Source: Stropharia rugosoannulata
Taxonomy: Eukaryota; Basidiomycota; Agaricomycetes; Agaricales; Strophariaceae
Direction: 5' to 3'
NCBI GenBank assembly: GCA_028532985.1
Contig: JANCIK010000010.1
Location: 2,232,001-2,296,000, forward strand
Length of the DNA stretch: 64,000 nucleotides
Part shown: positions 35,861-48,557 of the stretch, in pieces
Position numbering within the stretch: position 1 is the first letter of the stretch
Layout: the number at the start of each line of letters is the position of its first letter
Position numbers and translations under genes: made by a program
Notes under the pieces: generated by a model
Seen by the model: only the letters and a program-made list of their open reading frames with translations
The model's database searches: none
Told to the model about the DNA's origin: nothing

Positions 35861-38128
35861 TTACTCTTTTCTCTCTGCGGAGTCAAACGATCCAGTTCTT
35901 GCGCTTTCCGATTTCTTCGGGACATTTGGTACGGGGCCTTTGAACCAGTATACGCCACCATACTTGGGGAAGTAGTAGTAAATCACTGAAAGGCTCATCA
36001 CCCCACCAAGAACAGCGACCGTATAATTCATGTTTTGGACAGTCGTTGTTGGACTGGGCGGGAACAGGAACACCACTGTCATGAAGCTCATAAAGCTAAC
36101 GGCAGTAATTGCGATGGGTAAGCTCTGTTATCGAAAGGTACATGAGTTTGCTGAGCGCTCTCTGGTGAATTTCACGCACAAATATACCCATGTTGAACGG
36201 CCCGGGCTTGAACTCATTGTCTCCGGTAAACCTCACGATGATGGGGACGGAATATGCGTAAAAGAGTGATGTCGCGCTGAGTGTAAACACGGCATTGATT
36301 GCTTGGCTTCCAGCAAAGACAAGTGTTCCAAGAACTAGAGCCCATCCAGCATCAAAAAGAACAGTGTTAACCGGCGTTCCCGTCAACTTGTTCATTCGAT
36401 AAAGCCATTTAGACAGCGGTAGGGCAGAATCACGACTGAACGCGAAGGTCTGCCGACTTGCTGCGAGCAGCTGTACATAAACAGTAATTAGTTCTGCGTT
36501 ATTTTTGGAGGATAAAGACTAGTAATACCATACTGGATCCCATCATGAACCTGGAAGAATCGGTTTCAGGATGTTACTTTTCTTGTTAATACTCAGATAT
36601 TCTTACTGTACAATAACCACCACCGCCCAAATAACCAGTGTGGGTCTTTGTCCGAAGCTATTGAAGAAAATTTGGGCCATTGGCTGGTCGCTGTCAATAA
36701 GAGCCTGTAGATCTGAGCCCATGCAAAATGCCAGGGTCATATTCAAAGCTGATACCATGTGTCAACAATCCCCATTGAGCCACACGTCGAGTTAATATAG
36801 CGTACCCCAGCCAAGTATTCCCGCAATCCCAATGGCGCTCACAATTGCCCAGGGAACAACGGTCGCCGCATTTGATGCTTCCTCGCTGATATGAACGCAG
36901 GAATCAAAAGAACCTAAACGACATCAGAAGTGAATACGAAGTACGACGATAGACCACTCACCAATTGTCCATAGTGGATACAAAAAACTCAAAATAAACG
37001 CGTAGCCATCAGGCCAACCGCTCACTGGCGTCAGTAAGTTTTCAGTAATCAAATCAATCAAATCAAAAGACAGGGTACTACCGTTATAAAAGTCCCATAA
37101 CGCCACCTTTGCACTATTTTTGAATTCTGGAGGCGTGGCAGCCGGGAGAGCGATAATAATTGCCAGACAAAGCCTGTAATAGATGATCGCGTTTGAGGGA
37201 AGAAGTGACACATCAACGAACACTGTTAGGGCTTACAAAACATTGAGTACCACGTAAAGAGTTTGCAGTCTTGCGAGAATCGCAGTTCCTAGGGAACATA
37301 TGCCCGCGTGCGCGATGACAATGGCAGCGAAAACCCCACTACACCAGACATTAGGCTGATACAATAACCTTACGCAAAAAAACCCGTACTAGAGTTGTGC
37401 ATCGGTTGGCTTGAAGGACCCGCCGGACCCAATTGTTGCAGCGGCCATAACTTGCACGGCGCATCCCCAATCAATTGATGCGACAGCTGCACAGGAGCCG
37501 ATGGTATTTGCGTCTATCACAGAAAGACTTAGTTACTGTAAGGACACATAGACGACGGGAATAAGACGTACATCCGACTGTCCAGCAGAGAAGAGTGCGC
37601 CAACGCGGAGATGCAAATGTGAATGTCCAGAAATATAACTTTTGGGAGCAATTTCGAGAATCGTAAGTAAATCTCTTTAAAATCTACAAGACGTACTTAC
37701 CCCTCCTGACGTTGGCATTGCCGATGCCAATTCGCCCATTGCAATTCCAATCATTAAGATAAATATACTAGCTGTAAGCCACTGTCCGACACAATCTATT
37801 TAGCCCTTGCATTAGAGGTATGGATATACAGAGCCATACGTACCCCCCAAACCATCGCAGGTCCACCTCCATTCGGCAAAGCATAAAATAGAACGGAGGC
37901 AAGTGAAGGGAGCAACCCGATAATGGAAAACCCGATACCAAATACCTAGGGTCGAGTGTATTTAGTAAAGTGGTGGAAACATATACAGTCGTCAGTGCAT
38001 ACCTCGAGAGGTGTAAACGCGCGCTTGAACTCCTGCTTGTACCCCAAGTCTGCTAGCAGAGACTCATCGGCGAGTCTTACAGCTTCTGCACGGGATACTA
38101 CACCTATTTCCTTGTCCGTGTTGCTCAT
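35861..38128 (-). CDS. Amino-acid permease, GABA/UGA4-like (paralogue B)
   Basis: APC-superfamily transporter, probably plasma-membrane or vacuolar import of GABA or related amino acids; the exact substrate cannot be read from sequence. Thirteen exons matching paralogue C one for one give about 527 residues and 12 hydrophobic helices. Exon 1 is 38128-38003 (MSNTDKEIG...), then VFGIGFSIIGLLPS, PNGGGPAMVWGW, ELASAMPTSGG, WGCAVQVMAAATIGSGG, LARLQTLYVVLNV, NGYAFILSFL-type SGWPDGYAFILSFL, FDSCVHISEEASNA, SDQPMAQIFFNSFGQ, FMMGSSM, and LAASRQTFAFSRDSALP. The C-terminus ends at 35861 after PKYGGVYWFKGP. The frame is intact where A is broken. An in-frame ATG at 38146 would add six residues. Confidence 0.85.
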
Positions 38129-40330
38129 GGCGTTCGTCAGTGTCAAGGACTCGGGAAGACGGGAAGAGCATGGGACAGACTCATGAAGTAGACTTATAAA
38201 CTCTCTGGAGGCCCACTATGGGGCAGGGAGTGCGCTTCCATTCACATAGAGCTTGAAGCGAGATAAGAACTATCGAAGAGTGATAACAAGCTATATTAAC
38301 CAAAGTATCATATGACCGCATTTATGTGAACGGCCAACCGGGGCGCAATGGCGAGCCCCTAGGCGAAGGATGAATTGTTCAAAGGCAGCATAGTACTTTT
38401 ATTTTAAACTTGTACACTAGATGTACACTAGCTCACACAAATGTCTCATAATTAACCTATCAGAGGGATTTTTGCTGTAAGTACTCCCTCTAAAGATGAA
38501 AGCAAAGCCGGACATAAATACGTAGCTTTAACATGATCTGGATTACACGATCTCAAGGTATGTACTATAAACTTCACCAATCTTCGCATAGTATGTTATG
38601 AAGTAAAGGAAATCTTTACCCGGATAGGTTGTACATGTAGAACTTACGGACATGTTCTTACTTCTCCTGTCACGGATTCGGACATTGACGTCTCATGGAT
38701 ACATTCAATGGAAGTCGGACAAACGCAGCACATGCACATAACACTAAATTTATATCTGTTATCAGAGTTCAAACTATTTCTGTTACTTAGTAGGTATATA
38801 CATTAATGATCATGTATGTATGGGGTAATATGCCCCATGGCAAAAAAAAAAATTTGCCTTAAATAGAGATACTTCTACTTTACGGAGAGAGTGAATGAAT
38901 CACATGTGCATCTGAATCGGGTGTTGTACGGTAGTATAGAAGTGAGTTTAAATACAAAAATTCTGGTGCTGCTGGGTGGACCAGACAGAGAGAAAGTCAG
39001 GAGAAACAAAATAAATTCACTTGTAAGAGCTTTGGTAAAGCAGGGCGAGTACAGAATGGTAAGTGCTTGAAAGGAATGGTGAGGGAATGTTGGAGGGATG
39101 GAGGCAGGATTACAACGCGCGTGAAGTTAACATAATGAATGCTAACGACAAGCGAGCTCACCGGTGTATTCACTGCCACTGCCAGCTCTAGCTGGACCTG
39201 GCAGGCCTACTATCATCCAACTATACAACTTACAAGACTCAAGCTCAAGCTCAAATATTAGCAAGGCCGTCTCCATACCGCTTCCAGTCTCTAATAATTT
39301 TCTTCTTTGCCAACCATTATCAAATGCTGGATCAGTACTGGGACCTACTTTGACTTAGACAAGGGTGATTATCAGAGCGTCTGGGGGATTTAGTCTGAGA
39401 AGCACGTTGCTCAGCTGGTGGATGGAGACACAGGTCGTCAAGATATCGGCAATGCAAAGCCAGCACTGTCAACAGAGGTTAACAACCCATCCCAAGCCAC
39501 TCAAACCAAGCCAACCGGTGGTACTGCTGTGGCATGATCACAAACACTCGGCCTCGCTTTTCTAAGCATATGGCTCAGCGGAATGTACGAACCGAGTGGT
39601 ACATAGCCGGTAAGCTGATCCACCGGTGGCTAGGGAATGACATGGACGTTGTCTTTCCAGTTAGACCAAGGAAGGAATGGGCACACAAGCGTGGACTGAG
39701 ATCCAAGGGTGTAGCTGGTGCCCGGTACTGTGTTGCTTCAGGAGACCAGACGCGCTTGGTCTTAGACGTATGACAGGTTGTATACGGTGAACGTCTTTAA
39801 GATAAAAGACTAATGAGCAGGGGATGCATGCACTGTATGCCCTGCATATGTGTATTAGTACTATGAGCAAAGAGGACAAAGTGCAGGTCTGCTGTGCAGA
39901 TTGAACATACCTTCGTATAGTCTCCGTGTTGTCGATGGTGGTGGATGTAGTGAGGTAAGTGCAAGAAGTTGGTCCCGCAACTCGCCCATCATCGGAATTT
40001 GAAGCGATGGCACCCGAAGACATGCGCGAAACCGGCTTTCAGAAGTTTCCCACAGGTTTTGATGACAAAGCATGGCAGTTATGCTTCGATACTACAGAGC
40101 ATCTAAAGCCTAACCAGACAAAAGCTCACAGTGTAAGATGACACGAGATTGATTCCTGGCACTGTACAAGTGATCGCTAAATGACCTGCTCTTGAAGCAA
40201 TTGGTCCGTATTGTTTGTCAAACCAACCACAAATGGTAGATTCACCTGGGGGGAGGACATAATGTTCCCCAGGATTGGGGTTAGTGTCGTGAAGCTTGCT
40301 GAAACAATGAGATCTGGCAAGATAAAATAT
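38129..40330. other. Intergenic, 2.2 kb
   Basis: Contains the promoter side of permease B and short ORFs (39534-39773, 39661-40023) without recognisable motifs. An A-tract lies near 38842-38853. Possible decayed sequence, but no family was identified. Confidence 0.45.
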
Positions 40331-41267
40331 TCAGCGGCTGGACATTGGAAAACGTATACCGCCAATGTTGTATCCTGCGGAAGGGAGGTAATATATGATC
40401 TGGTATGACACGTAAGGTTAAATCCGGTGTCAACTTATGTTGAAAAAAATCAATTTGTACTGGATCGAAGAGGAAGATGAATACGCACCGGGGAAGAGTG
40501 GTGTGACAGTCAGAGCAGAGAAGAAGATATCAGGTTCTACAAGATATCCATTTGAATCATCGACAGGTAATACCTATCATATAATGTGAGGCGCGAGCCT
40601 GTAGTATAACTTATTAGAACTTACAAAGACTATGTTCCATTCTGGATTTCCTATATTATTCGTAAGCTCGGCAGGAATGTCACTTGCTTTGTAAAGCTTG
40701 ATGGGACATAAAGCCGTCTCCTGCATGGGCTTGAAGCTGAGGTTGAGGATCATGAAAAAGAAGAGTACCGCAAAAAGAATCAATCCTAGAAAGCCTCGTA
40801 GAAAGCGAACAATTACTGTTTCCCCGCTGGGTAAGTTCTGTTTCCTAGTCAGCATCTGTGTGTCTAAAACCAAACAACCATAATCGACTCACGAAATGTG
40901 GACTTTCCACATCGAGTTCCCGAAAACTCTTTTGAATATATTGTAACTTGGGACCCCAGCCTGGTTGGTATAGGAATCAAGGGGATTCCACAGAAAGCGG
41001 CCTCTTGTTAAGATTATGTCGTAAATGCGCAAGATAAAAAGAAGCATCAGGCATATAGTTGTTAACCAGGTCAAAACAATGAAGAATATGATATATTCCG
41101 GGAATATACCAGTTGGCTCCACCGTTGTAAAAAAAATCTACACAGACTAGGTAATTCAAGTTTCGATCAGAATGGGAGGCTAATTAGACAAATTTGTAAA
41201 TGTCAACATACGAAATGTCTTCAAGGAGAGAAGGAACATATCGAGGCAACCGAGGAAAAGTCTCCAT
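40331..41267 (-). CDS. Unknown membrane protein (two-helix)
   Basis: Five exons (41267-41190, 41137-40893, 40844-40625, 40573-40489, 40374-40331) join in frame to about 223 residues. It starts METFPRLPRYVPSLLED. Visible features: a membrane helix (YIIFFIVLTWLTTICLMLLF), a conserved-looking loop (PLDSYTNQAGVPSYNIFKRVFG), a second helix (GLILFAVLFFFMILNLSF), and an extracellular-type segment with CPIKLYK and NNIGNPEWNIVF. Introns 1-4 are 52, 48, 51 and 114 bp; the last, long one and the final exon are the least certain part, and the protein may continue differently. I do not recognise the family. The 5' side (41277-41543) holds an overlapping ORF that I could not join to it. Confidence 0.45.
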
Positions 41268-43245
41268 TTAGTGAGCCTATGCAGTGCCTTCTGAGTGCCC
41301 TTTGATAGTGTTATTATTAGAGTAAATAACTGACATACGACAACAGGTGATGCAACCCAATGAATGAAAACAGAACAGGAAAAACCCGAGCCGCTCCATT
41401 TTGTACGGATACCCTTTAATGTCCAACTCCGCGTTCATTGCGACATTCAGGAATGAACATACCACAACTAGTCTAGCGAGACAAAGCCGAGCTATCAATC
41501 CAGATGCGGGGGCCACTATATTTTTTGTGGAAATCCATCTCAAGGACAGGCCGCGTGCAGATTCCTCAGATAGTAGAGTATAACTATCAGAAATTTAGAG
41601 ACTCTGATGCAGATTATGTGCATCCCCGCTACATACGGGGCTATGTCAGATAGAATGTCGGCGAAAATACCTAAATGACATCAGACAAGCGGTGAGAACG
41701 GATGATCGACGCATGTTGCGCATGTGGTCTGATCTTGGACCACTCTATGGCATGGTGGACCAGCAGCGAGCTATATTGAGCAATGGATGTTCACCGTTGG
41801 CCCAGTTAGACCGCGGTGAAGAGTTCTCTGGAATACCCGCTGCCGCCACCAGCAGCCGCCACCAGACGTAGTCGAGGTGATGTTTCTCCCCAGTTCTTCG
41901 AGGCATATGAATAGCTTTTATAATCAGTTCTCAGGCCTTACGCACCCGCGCCAGTGCGCAGCATGAGAGTACACGCGAGCGCAAATCCGCGTACCTTATG
42001 GACCTATACATCTCTAACCATCATGCATCAAAACTCACCCACATCACACAAATGATCTTAACCAAGCTAATTGACGATGAATTGTAAAGGTAAAGTCAAA
42101 CGCAAAAGAAGACAACTAACTACATACTAGCTTTCGACTTATCACTCCAGTCAAGTCATTGCACAACATAGCGTACATAGCGTACTACAGACAGTGAGGT
42201 GGGTAGATGGATACAGCAGTGTGTAAGTAGAAAGGGAAAAGAAGAGGGTAACGAGAAGGATTATTTGAAAGGAGAAAAGTAGCAGAGTGGGGGTGGGTTA
42301 AGCGATACAGCAAGAAGCATCAAGCAGAGGTGACTAGGCGCTGGGCGCGGTGTAGTGAAATAGTGTGGTAGGGTGGTATACGGGGTGTGGGGTGTGCGTG
42401 TATGGTAAGGTGTATGCGGTAGTGCATGTGAGGCTCGGTATGGTACGGGAGTGGTGAAGTAGAGTAAGGTAAGTTAAAGCCACGGGGAGGGGTGTACAAA
42501 CTGGAAGATACAACGGAGAAATACGACAGGGTACGTTATGGTACAGGTGTGCTTCGACATCGGCGGGGGAGGGGAAGTAAATTATACGTCTGGGGGTTGG
42601 AAATTGATATCCGGCTGCTGATTAATCGGCTGTTAAGTGGGACTTGCTACATGCTGCTTGAGGCGGGAGGGAAAGGGGAGGGAAGAGACGGATGAAGGCG
42701 GTGATGTGAACAGGTTACAGGTGAGAGATCTATATGTGGTGAGTAGTACGGGAAAAAAATTGGGGGTCGAGGATGAGCTAGATCGCGGAGCGGAAAGCGA
42801 GTGGAGAAAGCGTGGGGGGCTGAGCACGGGGCCAATCGGTCCCAGATAACAAAACATTGATAACGGGGAAGTAGGAGAGTGCATGTAGGACCTGATTGGG
42901 TGCCGTTATCAGATTTGAAGAGCGGTGCGTGGTGTTGCAGAAGCGCATGTCCAAGAAATGTCGACCGGCGATGTTGTCAAGGCTTGTGAGGCACCGGGAG
43001 GCACGCGTAACCGGACCAAGGCCTCGGAATACGAGCAGGAGGCCAGGGTCGCGTTCACGTCCGGGCGCTATGTAGATCGGATGCGCCTCCAAAGCCAGGG
43101 TCGTGTTCATCCTTATCCTTGTTCGCGTCAGGTCACACCAAGTCCCTCCAATTCTTCCTCTAGTTCGCTCTACGTTCGGATGAGCTCCGCCCCAAAATTC
43201 ACCCATTCATCTATCCCCAACGAAACCCCCTTTAACTGCCGTAAC
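41268..43245. other. Intergenic, with purine-rich tract
   Basis: Nearly 2 kb without a supported gene. From about 42190 to 42840 the plus strand is strongly G/A-rich (GGGTGGTATACGGGGTGTGG-like runs), which makes long spurious ORFs. Confidence 0.5.
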
Positions 43246-44175
43246 TTAGCGCCCCGAAACCTCGTCCTCGTCGTCCGAATACGGGGACACGCAGATGGCG
43301 CGGTGGGACATCTGCCTGCGCCTGTGATGACTCGCGTGACCAAAATAGCGGTCGACGGGTGGGGTACCGTCGCTCGTGTAAGGGCTGTCTTGAGAGGTGG
43401 AGGGGATGGGGTACGAGTCAAAATCGTCTTCGTCACCCGAAGCCGAAAACGCCGCCGAAACTAATGCGGCATGATTATATGAAGAGGCAGCAGGAGCCGA
43501 GGAAGGGAGTGCGGGGACTGCGAGGACCAGGCGGAAGGCGTCCTTGCCATTGAGATAGAAACGATGGAGGCGCTTCTCGCGGATGAAGCCAAGAGACTCG
43601 TAAAGAGCAAGGGCAGCAGCGTTGTCGTGCTCTGTCTCGAGGACTATCTCATCCACCTGGTCCTGCTGCATGGCCTTGATGGAGCGGTTTACGAGCGCGC
43701 TGGCTGTGCGAGCAAGGGACGGGGTCAGTACGCGTTGAAGTAGAGCGGAGAAAAGGCACACCAATGCCCTGCTTGCGCCAGTTGCGGTCGACGGACAACA
43801 TGGCAATGTAACCGCGGTTTGCAAGGTCGCGGTGCACGCTCTGCTTGCATATAATGACGCCTACGGGCCGTGGCTCAGTCGCAATAGAGGATGTGCCTGT
43901 GGGTGCGGATGGGGACGACGGAAATGCCTACCACGCAAGTCCGTCAGAAAAAAGCCACGCAATATGTTCAAGTCGTACCAAGAATGAGAGATGTGGCCTG
44001 AGCGGGGAGAGATGGTTAGTGGGGACCTTTGCAAGGAGAAAGAAACGTTGATTGACCACTGGTGCAAAAAGTACCTGAAGGTATATATGACATAGGGTTC
44101 GCTGAGCTCGCTTTGGACAAGGGCCATGATGTGCGGTAGGTCCGCGTCGCCTCTGTAGGGTCGATATGAAATCAT
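43246..44175 (-). CDS. NAA30: NatC catalytic subunit, N-alpha-acetyltransferase 30 (MAK3)
   Basis: Naa30/Mak3 acetylates N-termini such as Met-Leu and Met-Ile co-translationally on ribosomes, together with Naa35 and Naa38. Four exons (44175-44057, 43997-43979, 43927-43762, 43703-43246) give 253 residues. Motifs: SELSEPYVIYTFRYFLHQWPHLSFL, VGVIICKQSVHRDLANRGYIAML, the acetyl-CoA loop RNWRKQGIA, and ETEHDNAAALALYESLGFIREKRLHRFYLNGKDAFRL. The second exon is only 19 nt. After the GNAT fold, which ends near LVLAVPALP, there is a Ser/Pro/Asp-rich tail of about 90 residues not found in yeast Mak3 (176 residues). A 25-residue insert (AFPSSPSAPTGTS...) replaces the short loop before VGVIICK. Confidence 0.9.
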
Positions 44176-45242
44176 GATGGTGGTGGTAAGAGGAAGAGAG
44201 CCGAGGGAGAACGGAGGAATGGATTCTAAGAACGGTCACACGACTCGGCGGTTAGATAGCCATCACGTGCGCAAGCCGCAGGCTGCAGCTTATCCGGTCG
44301 TCTCCAGACACTTCATTTCCGACGGATCACAACCTGCTGAGGACGCGAGTGTAGTCTGCGTCATCTGATAGCAATTTTTGGCCAGGAGCATACTGGAAAG
44401 GAAGGTGGAGAAGACTGACAGGGACTCGAGCGGAATCACAGGACGCGTGTATGCGGAAGGCCCTACGGAACGAAGGGGCAGATGGAAAAGAAGAAAGAGA
44501 GAATATGGGGGAGCGCAGGTAAAAGACGCGTCCTGTAAGACGCGTCACCAGTCACTAGTCATTAGTCAAGCTTCAAGTGACGAGAGGAAAACCCCAACGA
44601 AATACGAACTCCGGAAATTGCAGCGAACAGTTAAATGATAAGGCACAAACAGTATGTTTTCCACTCGTCGTAACATATCTAGAAGATGAGATAATCTGTG
44701 GCTCGTAAACCAAAGTGGGAAAATCAGAGGATCGAGGTAATGTGGAATCCACAGGACAAAATGCAGCAAAGGTAATCGGTCAGCGCGGCGAGCATGCCGA
44801 GAAATGCCGAATTTCTCACGGTGACTGTAAATAGATAGAGAAGAAGCTCATCCCAGAATGAATTGAATTAAGGCATCCAGCAACAAAATAATAACGGCTT
44901 TGTAGTCGGGGTTAAATTACATACGAGGTGAAGTATTTCCCAAATAGTGTCGTGTCCAAGTAGTGGCTCCCGTCATCGACATACAACTTACACAAGTCAA
45001 GGTAAGTTCGGAGCAAGCCGGCCGCCTTTGCGGCATTTCAACGGCATGTACTGAGGTCAACTAAGGAGTCCTCAAATCACTTGAGCAGGCCTCTTTCTAA
45101 TCCTTGCTAAACGCAAGCAAATACAGATAAGTAGATAACGGGCTGCCAACGGCGGCAAGCCTCTCTACTAGGCACAAATGATAGAATACCGATGCTTGAC
45201 ATTAAAAATGTGCAAATGCAGATGAAGTGATACATAAGCTGC
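44176..45242. other. Intergenic between NAA30 and the amine oxidase
   Basis: About 1.07 kb; no supported gene. Overlapping short ORFs on both strands near 44180-44640 are not recognisable. Confidence 0.5.
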
Positions 45243-47210
45243 TTAATTATTCTCGTACGGCAAGACATTGTTTATCTGAGCAAACTGCTCGAGGTTACTA
45301 CATGCACTGCCTTTCTTTATACAAGAAGCAATCTCACTCCCGGCAGTTTGCCCTTCAAAGTAAGCGCCGTGCAAGAAGCCTATAGAAGTTCAATTTTGAA
45401 AATCAAACGGTGAAACGTAGATGTATTTCAACTTTCACTCACCGAAATATTTCCTGCTTGTGGCTTCTCCAGCAAAGTACAGCTTCCCGACGTTTGCTCT
45501 CAGGTTATCTATGTGCTGACTGTTTAGAGATGGTGGCCAGTTGGAGTAGGAGCCCCGGAACAGAGGGTTACTGTGCCACCTCGGGAAGAAGAATTCGGTG
45601 GGCTCTGGGACGGTGACGTTTGGGAACATTGAACGCATCACACCCATAACCTCGTCTTGAACTTGCGCGTCGGGAAGAGCTTCTATCCGAACGGAAAAAT
45701 CTCCCTGATAGCGAAGACATTATGATCCATCGAAATGTATGCCTCCACAAACTTACTGTTACTGTTACAAAAATAATACCAGAGCCGGGGAAGAAATTCG
45801 GATGATCCAAGCTTTGCCAGACTGGATAGCGTCCCCGTTCAGAGTCAGCAAAGATGGCCATCTATATTCGTTGACAATCCGTTTAAACAATCGCAACGGA
45901 GTTGCAGTGGGACCTAGCGCACCTCCGTATCAAACCAAAACTTCTTGGGGAACTTCAAGAAAATCTTCGTATAAGTAGCCATTACAATACTTTCGATAGC
46001 TTCTTCCTTGAAGGCTACCAAAAGGCATAGATGAGATAAACTTTGAGTCAGTGCAGCTAGATAAATCCAACCTGGAAGCTTTGGTTCGAATGCGACATCG
46101 TCGTTTTGAAGAACGCCTACGCTGAACGTACACAGAGCATAGTCCCCTGTTATTTTTTCTCCATTTGTTAATGTAACTGTCACTCCGGTGTTTGTGTACT
46201 GCACCGATTTTACGGTGGAGTTTAATTTGAGTTGGTTGGGTGTAAGGAAGTCATCCGCTTCCAGTTGTATCAGAGCTTTGAATCCTCTCTGGTCAATTGA
46301 CATATCATTGTCTTCGGAGAACCCTCCCTGGTCGGTATTGTATGTAAAATTATTTCCCTGCGACGGGCAATATTTCTATCAGGCATGTACATAGGAAGTG
46401 AAATGAGGCTTACCCAAGATGAGGCAATTAACGATGATTGCTCAGGTGTTTGAGCGTATTCCCAGTCGAACTACAATTTCCGTGAGCAGTCAAAATAGAT
46501 AAAAGTATAATACAATCGTGTTGTACCTGGTAGTACTCAGCTGCGCTGTCATGTGCTGTTTTGGGTTTGGCGTTCGCCAGTGAATAGCCAGATCTGGCCG
46601 AGAGATCAACAAGATTACTATTAACACGGGCGCCTATTTCCCATGTTTCCATAAACACGAATATCACTTCTGATGCTGATTGACGCACCAGCAACAACGG
46701 TCATGTCGTCAAACTCGTCGCCAGACTCATTGAACACGTCGAGCCAATCAACAGCGCCAGTCTTATCGTATGTCGCTACGCGGCGCACCCGCCTCACATA
46801 AGCTATCTGCCTTCGCACGTCCACGCGGACGCTGTGCGCAAAATAACCAGGTACTCACTGACACTGCCGAACCAGTCGTTGAACTGCGTCTTGACCTTGT
46901 GCTTTTTCGCTAGCGTGAAGATGGGGTTCGCGGGCCCGTTCCCGGTCTGCGTGCCCTGGACCCAGTTGGGGCCCTGCTCGATGACTTTCCCCCCAAACGA
47001 CTTATCCTGCATCCTTCCCCCGAGCTCGTCGCGCGCCTCGATGATGAGGAAGTCGTTGATGCCGCTCTCGTGCAGCGTGCGCGCTGCGATAACGCCGGTA
47101 ACTCCGCCGCCTAGAATGAGTACTCGGGGAGGAGGCGCAGCGGCTGCAAGGCTGCTGGCGCAGGACCCAAGCGTCGTTAACACAGATATTAGAAAGGATT
47201 GGGGGCGCAT
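45243..47210 (-). CDS. Secreted FAD-dependent amine (polyamine) oxidase
   Basis: Flavin amine oxidase that would oxidise polyamines or other amines with release of an aldehyde and hydrogen peroxide. It starts MRPQSFLISVLTTLGSC with a signal peptide of about 27 residues ending near AAAAPP. The FAD Rossmann motif VLILGGGVTGVIAARTL and the following EARDELGGRM are clear. Middle segments include EQGPNWVQG, SAAEYYQ, MSIDQRGFKALIQ and ALCTFSVGVLQ. The C-terminal FAD-binding part is LYFAGEATSRKYFGFLHGAYFEGQTAG. The coding region is split into many short-intron exons and ends at the TAA at 45243. The earliest open-frame codon before MRPQ is not an ATG. Substrate class is inferred from overall similarity to fungal polyamine oxidases. 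Confidence 0.85.
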
Positions 47211-48557
47211 TGCCAATTACAATGCGAGGAAATAGGAGTGAGGGGTGGGGTTGCTCACGGAGCGGTGTATTCCCGACTGTATTCTTAAATAAGGTGAATC
47301 ACTAACTTGTTAACCTTCTTTGGTGTTCAAAGATCGGCCATGGTCAACATGCGTTGTTCGCATGTGCTTTGAAGATCAGCAATCCATTCGATACGTCACT
47401 CAATTGACCGGTTCTTTGTGAGAAAGGAAGGGTGCAGGGGTGGATTTCGAGTCGTTCCGGTTGAAGGAACATATGAAAGGGGTGTGAAATATAAGTTAAG
47501 AAATAGATAGTATAGTATGTAGCTTTTTGTACTCAAGTTATTTGAATGAACAGTTTTGGCGTCTGAACCAAGTCTGGTCTGTCCACTCTCACTTGAAGCT
47601 CCATGGTGTTAGTAGTTTATCAAGTACTTCAGCAGGAGGATGTTAACCTGGAGCCGATTTTGTCAAAAAATTCCGAATCAATGTGTTTGAGTAACACATT
47701 CTCTTTCTCATACTACTTCAAAAATATCTTTGAATAGGATACGACATCCACTAGACTACAGCCAGTAGACACTACGGCAACTTAGTTAAAAACATAGCTA
47801 CTTGCACCCCTCCGAGAACAGCGCTGGACGTCACTAGTACAGGAAGTATTTTTAATAAATATAACAGGTGACCGGTGACATAGAGTGTGCTTATCCAACC
47901 TGCGACCGTCCGGACCGTTGTAGGTAGTCTGATTATCTTGGTGCATTAACTGCCAGAAATAAACTGTTAACATTGAGTTTTCAAAGGAAAGAAGTAAATT
48001 TGGAAACGTTATGTACAAGTTATGCAGCCGACACCCCATTTGCGCATTTTTTCCACTGAGTGACCGCATGCAGATGTCGATCTTGACAAGGGAAACCAAG
48101 CTTACCCCAGCTTACTACCCCCGTAAAGTTGATATTCAATATCGTACGTAGGCGTTTTCCCTTCACCTCTATTTTTATTTAAATGCTTTAATTCACTGGA
48201 ACTCATCTTACATACACAGGGGCTTATGAGGGTCAGTGTATTGCCTGTATGCGTACCCTGTCCTGCACTATTGTATTCAGAGTCGCCCATCTCCGTGAGG
48301 ATTGTGCGTTCCCCATCAATTCCCCATGTAGAGTAAGCCGTTATCAAGCGGCATTGGAAAAAATCCTTATCGTATACGAAAGCAACTTATCTACAGGTAC
48401 CCAGCTACCTCCCTCTGGAGGTATGTGAATAGAAGCAGGCACTCCACGCTTGCTTCCATCCCCGTCACCGGACTCCGAGCCTCAGTCATAAGTGGGTCTC
48501 CTGTCAAGATAAAAGTGTGCCCCACACCCGCCACCATCCCTCTTCTTGTGACACAGT
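47211..48557. other. Intergenic, 1.35 kb
   Basis: Divergent region between the amine oxidase and permease C; holds both promoters. Minus ORFs at 47782-48099 and 48102-48347 lack recognisable motifs. Confidence 0.5.

Noticed and set aside
42925..43464. Plus-strand ORF of 179 codons
   Set aside because: Overlaps the NAA30 3' end in antisense and the purine-rich tract; no motif.
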